Below, in pieces: positions 47,467 to 58,525 of a DNA stretch of 64,000 bases. Both the position numbers and the translations under genes were made by a program. The DNA is from Spizellomyces punctatus DAOM BR117. Its lineage: Eukaryota; Chytridiomycota; Chytridiomycetes; Spizellomycetales; Spizellomycetaceae. The stretch spans positions 420,579 through 484,578 of the forward strand of contig NW_015971550.1 in NCBI RefSeq assembly GCF_000182565.1, given 5' to 3'. Position 1 is the stretch's first letter; every line of letters starts with the position of its first letter. A model generated the notes under the pieces. That model saw only the letters and a program-made list of their open reading frames with translations, ran no database searches and was not told the DNA's origin.

Positions 47467-48239
47467 ATGCACTACACAGCTGTTGCTACCACGCTCCTCG
47501 TAGCCTTGTTTGCGCAAGGCTCCATTGCTCAAGATCCCGCTATGGCGACATCGACTCTTACGACTGTTTGCCAACAAGCTGCAAAGATTCCTGTATGCGA
47601 TCTCTACTCGACAAGCTGCAAGGCCAACAGCACGGCTGCTGCCTGCAACCCGGTCTCTCTCGCTCTCTCGGCTTGCGCCGACCCTGTTGCGGCGACCAAT
47701 AGTGCGTGTACCATGTTCAAGTCCATGTGCACTGGCGCATGTGCAAACCAGGGTGCCGTCAAGGATCTCTTGCCGGCCAGGAATGCCAGTCAGCAAGTTT
47801 TCTCCATTTGTACGGAAATGCCCACAATGACTGATTGTCAGGGTGATGCAAGGTGCCCTGCCCCTGACGCGACTGGTGTCAGTGACTGCAAGTCCTGGAC
47901 TGTCTACTCGGCCTTGTGTAGGGAGATGCCCGATATGACACAGGTTGGTTGCACGATGTAGTTTTGTTGTTTTTCTTTGAGCGTCACATCTGAATTGTCC
48001 GTTTCTTTTTTTGCTAGTGCGCATCATGGAAGAGCTTCTGCTCCAGCAATGGACAAGTCGCTCCCTTCTGCGGTGGGGCTGCTCCCACGACAAACTCCTC
48101 CACCGGCGGCCACAACCACGGTACTTCTGGTAACACTCAAGGAACTACTACGGGAGCAAAGTCCTCTGCCACGACCGTCCTCACCGGCGCGGTCGGTATG
48201 GCTGCATCTGGATTGCTGGCGATGATGTTGATGCTGTAA
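47467..48239 (+). CDS. Secreted Cys-rich, probably GPI-anchored protein
   Basis: Two exons, 47467-47943 and 48018-48239, give 232 aa. A signal peptide (MHYTAVATTLLVALFAQGSIA) precedes about 18 cysteines. Two copies of a C-x-E-M-P-x-M-x-x-C motif occur: CTEMPTMTDC and CREMPDMTQC; the second Cys of the latter is in exon 2, followed by ASWKSFC. A Ser/Thr/Gly linker with HNHG and a final hydrophobic segment (VGMAASGLLAMMLML) indicate a GPI signal. The protein is therefore likely on the cell surface. Met/Cys/His clustering hints at metal, perhaps copper, binding; this is inference. No known domain is recognised. Confidence 0.8.
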
Positions 48240-48359
48240 ATTTGGGGAGTCCCGCTTACTGATGTAAAAAATGTTGTATAGTAGTGAAACAGTGTCCAAA
48301 ATATATATAAATTGCTGCTAGAAATGAATCTCTGCTACAGACTCCCATCTACTTGTGTA

Positions 48360-49204
48360 CTACGGATTGATCTCAGTAACACGCCACGATTCACCCTCCT
48401 TTTCCATTATCATTCTCCGATTTGGATGCTCCCTCAACTCAAGCCGATCTATCCCCTGTACCTCAAAGACCAACAGGCTAAAATTCTTGAGTGCTTCTGA
48501 TATGGCCTGTGTATCTTGATCATTTATTGCTTGAACCCATCCTGAGGTGTCCGCACGTGTTTGCTTGGGATTTGGCCAGAGAAACTGCGAGCGCGCACCA
48601 GGAGATAGATTGTGAAAGTGGTGCTTGCGAAGCTGTGCGAATGACGGCCGATAATAAGCCAATATCAGGAAGAGATCATTCAAAAACGTTTACCTCTTCC
48701 CAATCTATTCCAGAATTGGGCATGTCGGCCTCATGTATTCTCATCGTGTGATGAGGGGGCAAGACGACCCGGACGGTACCAGCCAATCGAAACTGTTCTC
48801 TCGTTTCCGGAAAGTACCTACCCATTATATATAAGCCCATTGAAACTATCAAACCTCTCTGAAAGATCTCCTTCTCATACTCACCAACAGAGCTCTCCGC
48901 TCCCATTTGCTACAATTTCCCGTACTTTTGCACTGCGAGCATCCGTAGTAAACACCAACATATCTTCCCATCGCACTCGATCGGTATCAGATGACGTGGT
49001 GGTGTCGCCTATGAATCCGCGGAAAACAATGGTGCGCACTCTCGGCTTATAGTCGTGGGTTATGGTCGCAAGCGTTGGCCACTGAGAGGCTAAGACCACG
49101 CCAACGTTAAGCAAGGAACTTGGTCAAAGGCATTGAATAAGCATACTTGGTGAAGTGTTTGAAGCCAGTGCCTGCTGCAGCAGCGCTTTCCATGGCGCTG
49201 TCAT
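48360..49204 (-). CDS. Alr4036-type FMN-binding protein (pyridoxamine-phosphate oxidase-like)
   Basis: Four exons on the minus strand (49204-49147, 49089-48885, 48817-48694, 48632-48360) give 219 aa. The split-barrel FMN fold is marked by the N-terminal APWKALLQQAL, PRVRTIVFRGF, LVFTTDARSAKV, ELCWYFPETREQFRLAG and LSPGARSQFLWPNP. These blocks and their order fit the fungal Alr4036 family of the pyridoxamine 5'-phosphate oxidase clan. Whether it oxidises pyridoxamine phosphate or only binds FMN is unknown. The first exon was identified by the family's A-P-W start and matching splice phase. It is divergent from COX5, with 181 bp between start codons. Confidence 0.85.
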
Positions 49205-49269
49205 TGCTGCCAATCGTTCAACACCAAAAGCCAAATCGCCGAGTCCAATCGCGCGTGAATCATCGCGTT

Positions 49270-49280
49270 CCAATCACGTG
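49270..49280 (+). promoter_or_regulatory. CCAAT box abutting a CACGTG E-box
   Basis: CCAAT at 49270-49274 is directly followed by CACGTG at 49275-49280, in the short divergent region between the FMN protein and COX5. In fungi CCAAT is bound by the HAP complex, which activates respiratory genes, and CACGTG by bHLH factors. Function here is inferred from position. Confidence 0.5.
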
Positions 49281-49385
49281 CAACTGTGCCACAACCAAGC
49301 CATACCCAAGCAAAACCGCATCTTCTTGCCCCCCGTTGAGTTCCGATAGCCCACAGTGCAAATCATCCAACCAACCATTGCCAAC

Positions 49386-50049
49386 ATGTCCGCGACTCGT
49401 CGCCTCATTACCTCCAACCGCTCTTTCCTTACCGCTGCCGTTCGTCGGCAACACACCCAGGCCGTTTCCCCTGTTGCCTTGTCCCAAATTGAAACGTACG
49501 CTGGTCTCGTAACGTGCGTGATGCTCACATGTCTCACCACACTCTTTTTGTTACTATACAGCCGCTGGGCAAAGCTTCCAGAATGCGAGCAGGGTGCCAT
49601 AGCAGATTACCTGGCCGCGAAACAAAAGGGTGACTGGAAGAACTTGACTTTGGACGAGAAGCGGGCTGGTACGTGTAGACGGCATGTGGATTGAACCGAC
49701 GTGACACTCTTCTTATTCGTCTTTGTTAAGCTTACTGGATTGCTTATGGTCCTTACGGTGCCCGTACGCCCATTGACCCAGCGATGAAATACAAAGTTTT
49801 GGGATGGTCCAGCTTCTTCCTTGCCATTGCTTTTGGAGGATACGTCTACTGGAGCGGAAATGGTTCGTACCGAATACTGCTCCATGTGCATCGATACAAC
49901 TAACTTGTATCTCTTCAGTCGTCCCGACCCTCCGAACCCACAACAAAGAATGGAAGGAAGAGGAAGAGCGCCGTGCTATTGAAAACAAGCAGAACCCCTA
50001 CACTGGTGTATATGCCAAGTACAGGGAACAAGTAGATGGAAAGCACTAG
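49386..50049 (+). CDS. COX5: Cytochrome c oxidase subunit IV/COX5
   Basis: Four exons (49386-49495, 49562-49668, 49731-49862, 49919-50049) give 159 aa. It is a nuclear-encoded subunit of complex IV in the inner mitochondrial membrane. The N-terminus (MSATRRLITSNRSFLTAAVR) is a presequence. Conserved blocks are RWAKLPECEQ, KGDWKNLTLDEKRA, AYWIAYGPYGAR, one membrane helix (SSFFLAIAFGGYVYWSG) and THNKEWKEEE at the intermembrane-space side. The first intron was placed so that the family's I-E-x-R-W reading is kept. A CCAAT box lies 112 bp upstream. Confidence 0.92.
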
Positions 50050-50338
50050 ATGTGTGCCGTTGAGTTTAGATTGTAAAGGACGCGTTTGGACAAATATTTT
50101 ACACAAGGTTAGGTTGGAAAAAATATATTATTAAGCAGGAATCCTTGGGTGGAGCCTCATATTGAAGGTATATCCGCTCTCCTTCTATTGAGAGTTTCGC
50201 CATACCTAATGAAAACAGACATCCTCCTGATTGATTCCAATAAAACAATGTTTACACCGTAGCCGTCCGTCACTTGAAGGCGCTTTCTAATAATATTAAT
50301 ACTATATATTCCCATTCACCGAGGAAGCCCCTGAAAAC

Positions 50339-53300
50339 TCAAGTCTGTTGCTGTAACGACAAACTCCTCAGCATCTCCAACATTTTGAGCTGCTTGGCAA
50401 GGCGTTCGTTCGTCTATGTGGGCAAACACCATGTTCATCAGAAAAACTGTCTCCATACACGTGAAGTGCTCATACATACCTTTGGCTTGTCCGGACCTGT
50501 TTCCCTCACCACATCTGTGCGTTGACCTTGCACAAGGTGATTCAAATTCTTACTCACAACCGCCCTTCGCTTCAACTCGGAGAGATCACCGCGACCGCCT
50601 CTTAGCTCCAAAGGATCTCGCTTGGGTGTGAAGGGCATGGCCATTTGTGTTCGAGGGCTTCCTGTACCAGGATTGGGAAGGGGGGATTTGGGAAGTGGTG
50701 CAATCGGTTCCACATTTTTGGATACTTCCTTTTGCTCATGTTGCTCCGTCTGCGTTTCAGATACGGATTGCCAGCCCTCTGAAATGTCTTCCACATCTTC
50801 GTGCTTGACATTGGCTTGCTGCTCGTCTGCATCCTTTTGCTCGGTTTCGTCTCTCTCTTCATTCGTGTCTTGCTCGGGCCCGTTATCTGGAAACGGATGT
50901 GGAGGGCCGGTGGTTCTTGGGAATGCAGAGGGAGAGAATGTCGGATCTACAATGCTTTGATTTAGAAAATGTTCAGCCTCTAAATGCTCCAATGTTACCC
51001 ACCTTCAAAGTTATTAAAACTCCGCAGGTCTTGAAGTAGTCGTAAATGACGTTGTGTGCGCAGTAAAGAGTATGATACAGCAGGCGGCTAAGAAGATGTG
51101 AGTATGATATTGATACGCATAGTCAACGCAGATAGCCTTACCCGAACCAGAAAAGGGCTATCTTCATCCCTTGAGACATGGTCGGAATCCAAACTCGTAT
51201 CGGAACCCTGAATTACAGAGACGTCCAAACTCTCGTCCACACGCGCAAAGGACTGGAACAGCAGTGTGGTATTAATAAAGCGGATCATGTGCACATTGAG
51301 CGTTGATCTCGCATCACAACTATCGCCAGCAATAACTACCTGGTCCATGGTGGTACTGCCTTCCTTTGCACTCTCTACCGGTAGACTCAACTTTAAACCA
51401 CTCGAAGCATTATCATCATCATCCACGGAAACGTCTTTGCCTGTCCGCAGAGGAGAGCTGCTGTGTGAGGCCAACGGAGACGAAATAGCAATAGGACTCG
51501 AGTGGCGGCTCGAGAGCGGTGACTTTAAATGGGACTTTTTGATATCTTTCATAACCTTCGCAGGTGATTTGTGATCGAGTGATCGTGAGGATAAATCCGT
51601 TCTGATGCGACCAACTTCATTCAATGCCTGACGGATTCTTTCGTCCGAAACTCCAAAACTGGATGGAAATGACTTGAATATTTTGCCCTATGCGCAAAAG
51701 CCCCGGTAGTGCCAAATATCTCACCTTGCCCGGCACTGACCAAGGTCAGGCATTACAATCAGAGACTCTGGCAGCTCGTCGCTATCAGTCTTGTCCCATT
51801 CCAGATAAAGGTTAAGATAGTGCTTTGCGTCATCAAGCACGACGATATTGTGTTTTGACATCTCAGAATACAGGAACCCCATCGTTCCATAAAGTTGCCG
51901 TGGTGTCTGTCGCTCTTCCGCTGACGTGGAAGCTTTGCATCGAATCGCACCACGAATCTCCAAGATAGCTTGATAGTAATCGTCTTCGTCCAATCTTTCG
52001 CCAAAGAGGTAGTGACCAGCGTACATTTGCTGAAGAAACCGGACTGCAGGTCAGCTCGGGTCACTGTAGAGTCGTGCGATAACGAGCTGTTACCTTGCCA
52101 TGCATAACAAGAGCTGTACGCCAAAACTTTTCCTGCTCTCTCGTTGGTTTCCACATATCCAGAGTGGAGAGGAATGTTACCTCGTCTACAGAGCTGGCAT
52201 TCAAAACACTACAGCACCACATATGTCTTTGGATCAATAGCATCATGATGAAGGCCTCCATGTCGGCAACGGTAGGCCGATGCCTAAAGACAGCTTTCAG
52301 CCCTTTTCGTGGTGAGCGCGTCTAACGACAATATGCATTAGTATGTGCACCTATCGGGACGCAACAAATCAAAAAAAAGCACCTGTGGGGATTCAGGAAG
52401 TCGTGGAAACACCTCTCTAAGAATTTCTCGAAGGCGACAATTTCGAATGTGCCACGCCGATACGTTCGCGAACCTGAAAGCATATTGTGAGTTTGTATCG
52501 ACTGAGTCGACGCCGCCATGACTAAAGGATATTTCTGTACCTGCCCAGATCCGCGGCCTCAGAATCTAGCGCCGTCATATCCACCTCATGCAGGTTTTCA
52601 CTCAGCCACTTGAGAAGTGAAAATAACTGACCCGTTCGCTCCGTGGGAAAATCGACAAGAGAAAAATGCGGTAAAATGTTTGATTCTTTTCGTCGAGACC
52701 CAATGCGTAGATGATTTTCAGCATCTGCTTCAATATCTGTTGACGGTTGCGAATATGTGCCGAGAGTCCATGCTGGTGTGAAGCAGTAAAGGGATGCCAA
52801 CAGGTTGTGCGCAGCCAGGCTCAGCCGTGATGCCGCTGTTTTGGTCCAATATGATTTCTTTTCCAGATACTCTGTCCGATCTGTATGACGCACAAAAGTC
52901 TCAGCGATCAGGAAGAGAAGGTACAGGAGGAACGCTCAAGTAAGTTCTTACAAGAAATACAAAGTCGCCATTGACGGACCGCTGCCTGCAGCTGGGGCCG
53001 AACCCGCCTGAGATCCGATGCCTGTTGAACGCTCGTTTTCAAGGACCGGAAGTGACTTAAACCACGAAGCAGTGTGGCATGGGATGCATATTCTTCGCGG
53101 ATCCGATACCAAAACTTTGGCCCTGGCTTATCACCGAAAGGCAGTAGACTCTCCAGGCGTTTGATCGACTTGTCAAACTCGTTCAGCAGCTCAACGCATT
53201 TTTCCTCGGTTACCTCTGGGCTGTAAGATACATGGTTACGTTGACTACAAGTCTTTTGCCAAATTCATGAAACATACTCTTTCAAGGCCATTCGAATGTA

Positions 53301-54473
53301 GTGCGCATACAACCAGAGCTTGACCTCCATTGTCAGGATAGGGATTCGTCCGAACATCATCTCAAACTCGCTAGAATGGTTCAATGCGAATAACAGCCAA
53401 TCCGCTGAGCTCCGTAAGCCATCTCGTGCACGTATGAAGTATTGGGCAACGCTAGTGGGCGAAGTGAGTTACGATTATGCTGAAGCAGCTGCATTCTGGC
53501 TAATATGACAACATACGCTTGTCTTTGGTTGCTGCGTACAAGTGCCTTCAATAATGCAACGTGTAAGGCAGGTCGGCCGCGAGTTTCGTTGAGACTGGCG
53601 ACCGCCAGAAAATCTTGACGAAGACTTTCCTGACTCAAGATATTAGGACCTGCAGATGGTGCGTTCAGCAATAGCCAATATGATTCCACGAGAGATCAAG
53701 CTCACATGAGTCCGCAACGAGTCCATAGGTCCGGTCCAGCAAAGGTAGAGCTTCGAACGAAATCCGTCCACTTTCTTCCAATCGCGATCTAACAATGACG
53801 AGTAAGATTTACATTCCCCAGTCTATATTAAGGGCTCTATGTACGCACTCTTTAAGGCAATGGAATGCTCTCTTCAGATGAAGCACACGTGAGGCTTGAT
53901 CATCACAGGTGTCCTCTGAACGGGTTTTCGGGTCTGGGTCAATTATGTCTAGACGAAGTCTTGCCACTGCAGGAATACTGTAAATTACGGCGGATTAACT
54001 TCGACAAATGCGCATCATGCTACCTTTCAGAAGCAGACCCTTCTCGTGTGTCCGTAGTTTATATGCCTTCTCGTAGAAATCAACTGCTGAACGAAACTTG
54101 GCAAGGTGTTCGTATGTACTGCGCGTGATTTGCATAATATCAGATCGGACGATATCTTTGAAATCTGGTCCACATCAAATCAACAGGTACCTTGCGAGCG
54201 TTTGGGTTGCCTCAAAGTCATCTGCGCAATGTGCAAGATGCTCTGCAAGTGCCTTCTCCGCCTTTTCCCATTTTTTGAATCTATAATACGCTAGCCCCGT
54301 GGTTCTCTTGGTGTGATTCGTCTGAGACTGGATAGTCAGCCGGGTATGAACTGTTATAAGCTGACAAATTCACATACTGCTGGTTCCGAAGGTGAACTGG
54401 GCGAGGCTGCAAACTTGTCCACCTCTTCCACCGACGCAAATCGCGGGGGGTAACGAGACGGAGAAGAAAACAT
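50339..54473 (-). CDS. Large helical-repeat protein resembling the RanBP2/Nup358 N-terminal domain
   Basis: Sixteen exons on the minus strand give 1073 aa: 54473-54378, 54327-54191, 54118-54024, 53966-53849, 53788-53706, 53649-53517, 53451-53278, 53220-52952, 52880-52541, 52473-52383, 52321-52094, 52029-51757, 51687-51142, 51087-50999, 50954-50480, 50413-50339. All phases close. The start FASVEEVDKFAASPSSPSEP and the TPR helices AYYRFKKWEKAEKALAEHL and LAKFRSAVDFYEKAYKL, then HEKGLLLK, line up with the RanBP2 N-terminus. Near 705 the helical part ends with a D-S-D-E-L-P patch and RIRQALNEV, at about the same distance as in RanBP2. The rest is disordered (SPRTQMAMPFTPKRDP) plus a short coiled coil (RLAKQLKMLEMLRSL). 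Nup358 domain membership is inference; another TPR family is possible. Least sure: the exon 2 acceptor and the exon 12 donor. Confidence 0.72.
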
Positions 54474-55714
54474 CCGCAGTGCTCTTGTGGGGGTATCTAG
54501 GTTCTTGCAGGATGAACCGCTGCTAGGAAGGGTTTTGCTGGCGCTATCCAATGTTCAGCGAGATCTGCAGGTTTTGGGCTGTTCCAGCTGATGTATGATA
54601 GGTGGCTTGCATGTTGATTTTCAAGTCACGTGGTGAATGTCCGGATATCAGCCGTGCAGATCTTGTCCAATTGACCATCATCATGCCAGCGGACCTTCAT
54701 AGCTTTTGGATACGGTTTTGGGGACCTACTATGGTCCTTGGATATTGGCACTATCGCATAAAAGTGATTTCTTTGGGGTTTACGCTCTGTGTGTATTCCA
54801 TTTGGCATAATGAGTTGCCTGGAATAATCGAGGACGGCAACAAACAGACACCAAAATCGAATTCCAAGCAACAGCACCTGATTCTCGACTTGTGAAACAA
54901 ATGCAAAGTAATTGCTCCCGGGCTCTCCCTCCATCCGAAGCCTTCATTGGGATCCCAAAGAGTGTAACTGCTCCCATTTCACGCAGCCATCACAATCCAT
55001 CATTAGACTTCGTTCTATATACTGACACTTTTGTGCTTCGAAAGCTGTGTCCAGCTGCGTATCCCGGGCATTCGAGGTGAAAGGGAGCAGTCCGCCTATC
55101 AGAATGCTCCTATGTGCTACATTTCAGGAGCATCCAAGGCGAAGAAACCCTTCCTAGATTGATGGCATCGCCTCAAAACACGCTTGGAATCTGCTGCCCT
55201 TACCACTAATTCATCTGGGCTGATTGACCTGACGCAAACATACAAGTATCTGGGTAGCATCTTTTAACGTACAGGTTACGTCCTGATTGCTCATGAAATC
55301 CCCTACAAGCACGTCATTTGCGTTTGCTATCTTGACTTTAATCACCTTATCGCAATGATACACTTGATGCTGTCCATCGACGTAACTTAAGCAGAATTCC
55401 TTCACATGGAGGTACATTTCACCTTGCTTCCCATGCAGATTAGCACTGATTCTGCATAAGGCTGACGCTGGTTGATAGAATGGGCGCTGTCGTATCCAGC
55501 ACTCAGCCTTGGTTTCATCGATATCCACGTGATATGTCCACCAAAATCCGTGGCGCGTCGGTCGGCGTTGGCCGCTTTTTGCCCTTTCCTTACCGCTGGA
55601 TTACATAATGTTCAAGATCCCGGGGCGAACAAAACCCGGGGTAGTGCTGCTGGTGCATTCGAATTTCGCACCTCGTCCCTCCGTAGATTTGATTGAACAC
55701 TGAACATTGTCATC
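54474..55714. other. Intergenic; possible small ORF on the minus strand
   Basis: 1.2 kb between divergent genes. On the minus strand a frame from about 55528 to 55211 is open (ATG at 55417) and rather protein-like (GEMYLHVKEFCLSYVDGQHQ), without a known domain. It could be the last exon of a small gene. Nothing else is recognised. Confidence 0.35.
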
Positions 55715-57480
55715 ATGCACACCTCGTACCTATTGGCTGCATCCGCTGTTCTTGGCTTGGGAGCCATTCAAGTGGTCTCGGCGCAAGAAGGAACCACACC
55801 CACTGGCGGAAACCAGCCTTTGGCTACGTACAGCTGTGATGTCAATACTTGCAAGCCGCCTCTTTGCTTTTGCGCGTCCACCAAACCTCCACAGGGACTG
55901 GACCCGAAAAAGATTCCGCAATTCGTTACTTTGAGTGAGTTGCATTTGGCGATCTATATTTGACATTTTCTCTCGAGCTAAGCCTTGTCCTGTAGCATTC
56001 GACGATGCAATCAATGCACCTGTTCTGCCAGTTATCATGAATCTGACCTCGGGCTTTAAGCCAAATCCGAACGGCTGTCCTCACTCGTCCACTTTCTTTG
56101 TGTCAAACCAGTTTTCCGACTACTGGTTCGTGCAGAAAATCTACTCTCTCGGGCATGAAATTGCCGTTCACACGGTGAATCACATTGGTGAGTAGTGCGT
56201 CAGAGTGTGTATGGTAATGGACTATTTCTCAAATGGTACAATCTCTACAGGTAACCCACCTGTTGAGGAGATCAGGGCGTCACAACAAGCGCTCAATGCT
56301 TTTGCTGGTATCCCTCTACACAAACTCGTTGGTTTCCGGCATCCATTCTTGAACTACAGCGGCCAGTCGTTCCAAAGTCTCGCGGTAAATTGGCTTTTGT
56401 TTTGTAAGACTGACGTCAAGTGCTCAAAGAAGCGTTATCCCTCTATGTAGAGCCTGGGAACCTTTTTGTACGATTCCTCAATGCCCCACGATGCCAGCAA
56501 GGCACCGTTCTGGCCGTACACCTTAGATAACGGACCTGCTGCCAACTGTGTTTCCGGAACGTGTGACGGAGCCTTTAAATTTCCAGGTCTGTGGGAGGTT
56601 CCCCTCTACACCCTCATGAATGCGGACGGCACAGAAAACACGCCGATGGACCCGAATGCTGTTCCTGGAGGAACTCCTGGTTTACCTACTGCGCAAGAGA
56701 TTGTAGGCCTGCTAAAGCAGAACTTCTTGAGTCACTACAATGGTGACCGCGTTCCTTTCGGCATGTACATCCATGCTGCGACTCAACTGAGTCAACCGCA
56801 GCGATTGGGTGCTTTCATCGAGTTCATTCAATGGGTCAAAAACACCTATCCGGATGACGTGTACTTTGTAAACAACCAGCAGTTGCTGTCGTGGATGTTG
56901 AATCCCACCGATATCGCAACGTCCAAGAACAGCCCGACTCTTGGTTGTAATCTTCCCGCACAATCACCATCCTCCCCAGAAGTGTGCGATGGTCTGGATA
57001 ATAAAGGCAACGGCCAGGTAGCTAGAAAGTGTCTGCGTCAGCTCGTTATATCACGGCTCACAGGTCTCATGTTAGGTCGACGCCGGGCTTGTCGAGAACT
57101 GCGCTTTTCCTCCCAACACATACTTTTCAACCTGCTTCGGTTGCCCCACCAAGATCCCAAACATCACTGAAGCAGTTCCACCACGTACTCAAAATCGTGC
57201 GTTCATTCCAAACGATGGTTGTCCTAATGGTGGGGTTTGGGACCCCACGGGGGCCAAGTGTGTTGAAGTCACCCGGACTGGCTCTGCACCCACACCGGCT
57301 GCCAACCTTCCTACCCCAGCTGGTCCCGGTAAATTCACGCCGGGCACTCCGCCGGTTATCCCTCCCCCATCCAGCCCTGGTAAGAGTGGATCTTCCAAAA
57401 ACGAAGGTTCCAAGCTTGACGGGGGCATTATTACGTTAATTGCTGCCATAGCTGGCGGTCTCTTTGCTTTAGTGATATAA
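55715..57480 (+). CDS. Polysaccharide (chitin) deacetylase-like, CE4, surface-anchored
   Basis: Five exons (55715-55934, 55996-56187, 56251-56384, 56451-57017, 57076-57480) give 505 aa. A signal peptide (MHTSYLLAASAVLGLGAIQVVSA) and a short Cys motif (CDVNTCKPPLCFC) precede the NodB/CE4 domain. Metal-binding motifs are present: TFDDA at about 74-78, with the catalytic and metal Asp, and HTVNH near 131-135; GFRHPF is the third motif. CE4 enzymes remove acetyl groups from chitin in the wall. A second Cys-rich stretch (CAFPPNTYFSTCFGC) and a Pro/Gly/Ser linker lead to a terminal hydrophobic helix (IITLIAAIAGGLFALVI), so it is anchored by GPI or a helix. The substrate is inferred from the family. 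Confidence 0.88.
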
Positions 57481-57549
57481 ACGAGTAGTTAACTGTTATC
57501 TATATTATACAAATATGTACATATTTTGCTTAGAATGAAGCTAATAAAT

Positions 57550-58195
57550 CTAAGATTGATGTGGAGGTGTGTTTCCACTGTCAGATTCCCCGGCTTTCGT
57601 GGTCTCCTTGCTTTCCTCTCCACCATTTCCATTTTGCGCCCCTTCCTCTACAGACGCCTTTTCATCACCGGTTTTTGGCTTTTTTGACTGCTTCTCTGTT
57701 TTATTTTGTCCCTTTTTTCGCTTTTGCCTTTTTTCTCTCTTCTTTGCGGTCTTCTCCGCCTCCAATTTCTTGATCGCCTCAAGTTTCTCATGAAATTCCC
57801 GCTGTTCTTGCTCCTATGTGTCATAAAGATACTGAGCCTTCTTCCTTCTCCCTATCATCGTATATTCTCCAAACACACACCTCCTTTGCCTTTTCATCCA
57901 AAATCTTTTGTCTCGCATATTCCTTCCGTCTTAAAGCACGATACACATGAAACTCTCCACTTCCAGCTCCCGCACTCGACCCTTGTACATTTCGAACAAA
58001 ATCAGGTGGTGGTTTCATGGTCTTTTCCTTTCGTTCTGGTAAGGCTATTGGTTTGTCGACACGGGTCATCAGCCGTTCGATACGGGCGGCTTGAGCCTCC
58101 AGAGCGTTTCTTGGTCTATGGCGGAAGGATTCTTCATCCTCATCGCTAGATGCTGGCTGCGGCGTGGATTTCTTTGGACTGGACGAGTGAGACAT
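57550..58195 (-). CDS. PRKRIP1-like spliceosome-associated protein
   Basis: Two exons, 58195-57881 and 57813-57550, give 192 aa. The family block (PRKR-interacting protein 1, DUF1168) is visible at about 60-125: [55 protein letters not shown], then a long basic helix ([20 protein letters not shown]). In human spliceosomes PRKRIP1 bridges U2 snRNP and the catalytic core. The C-terminus is Lys/Glu-rich and disordered. The intron sits just before the helix. The gene is convergent with the CE4 gene, only 69 bp apart, and divergent from CDC50. Confidence 0.9.
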
Positions 58196-58525
58196 GGGGA
58201 CGTGGGCTGTAGAGAGATATCGGTGGAAGGTTTGAGAGATCGCTGGTGGTCGCAGCAGCGCTGACCTGATCTATTGCCATGACATTCACGTGGTCTCGGC
58301 TTACGTTGACCTGGTTGCCGCTTTCCAAACGTCTTAACGCTACTCCGCTTTGGCTCAGCCCTTGTTTAGGTTGCAGCATCGACTATTGTGTCCTATAGCT
58401 TGGTGATTTGGCTATTTATCCGCCAGCAGCTTCAACTCGCAATTCGTCAAGAGGCCAGAACGTGAGGTCATTAGACGATCGCCACATTTTCTCTTCCTTT
58501 GCGTTACTGGAGATTCCTGTGACAC
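58196..58525. other. Divergent promoter region, PRKRIP1-like and CDC50
   Basis: 330 bp between two start codons on opposite strands. No gene is visible. It contains a CACGTG-like core (attcacgtgg) near 58290. Confidence 0.45.

Noticed and set aside
51725-51756. Exon 12 of the Nup358-like gene extended to the donor at 51724
   Set aside because: The extension leads to a phase conflict and a stop in the next exon; the gtaatg donor at 51756 gives a 69-nt intron and a clean reading.
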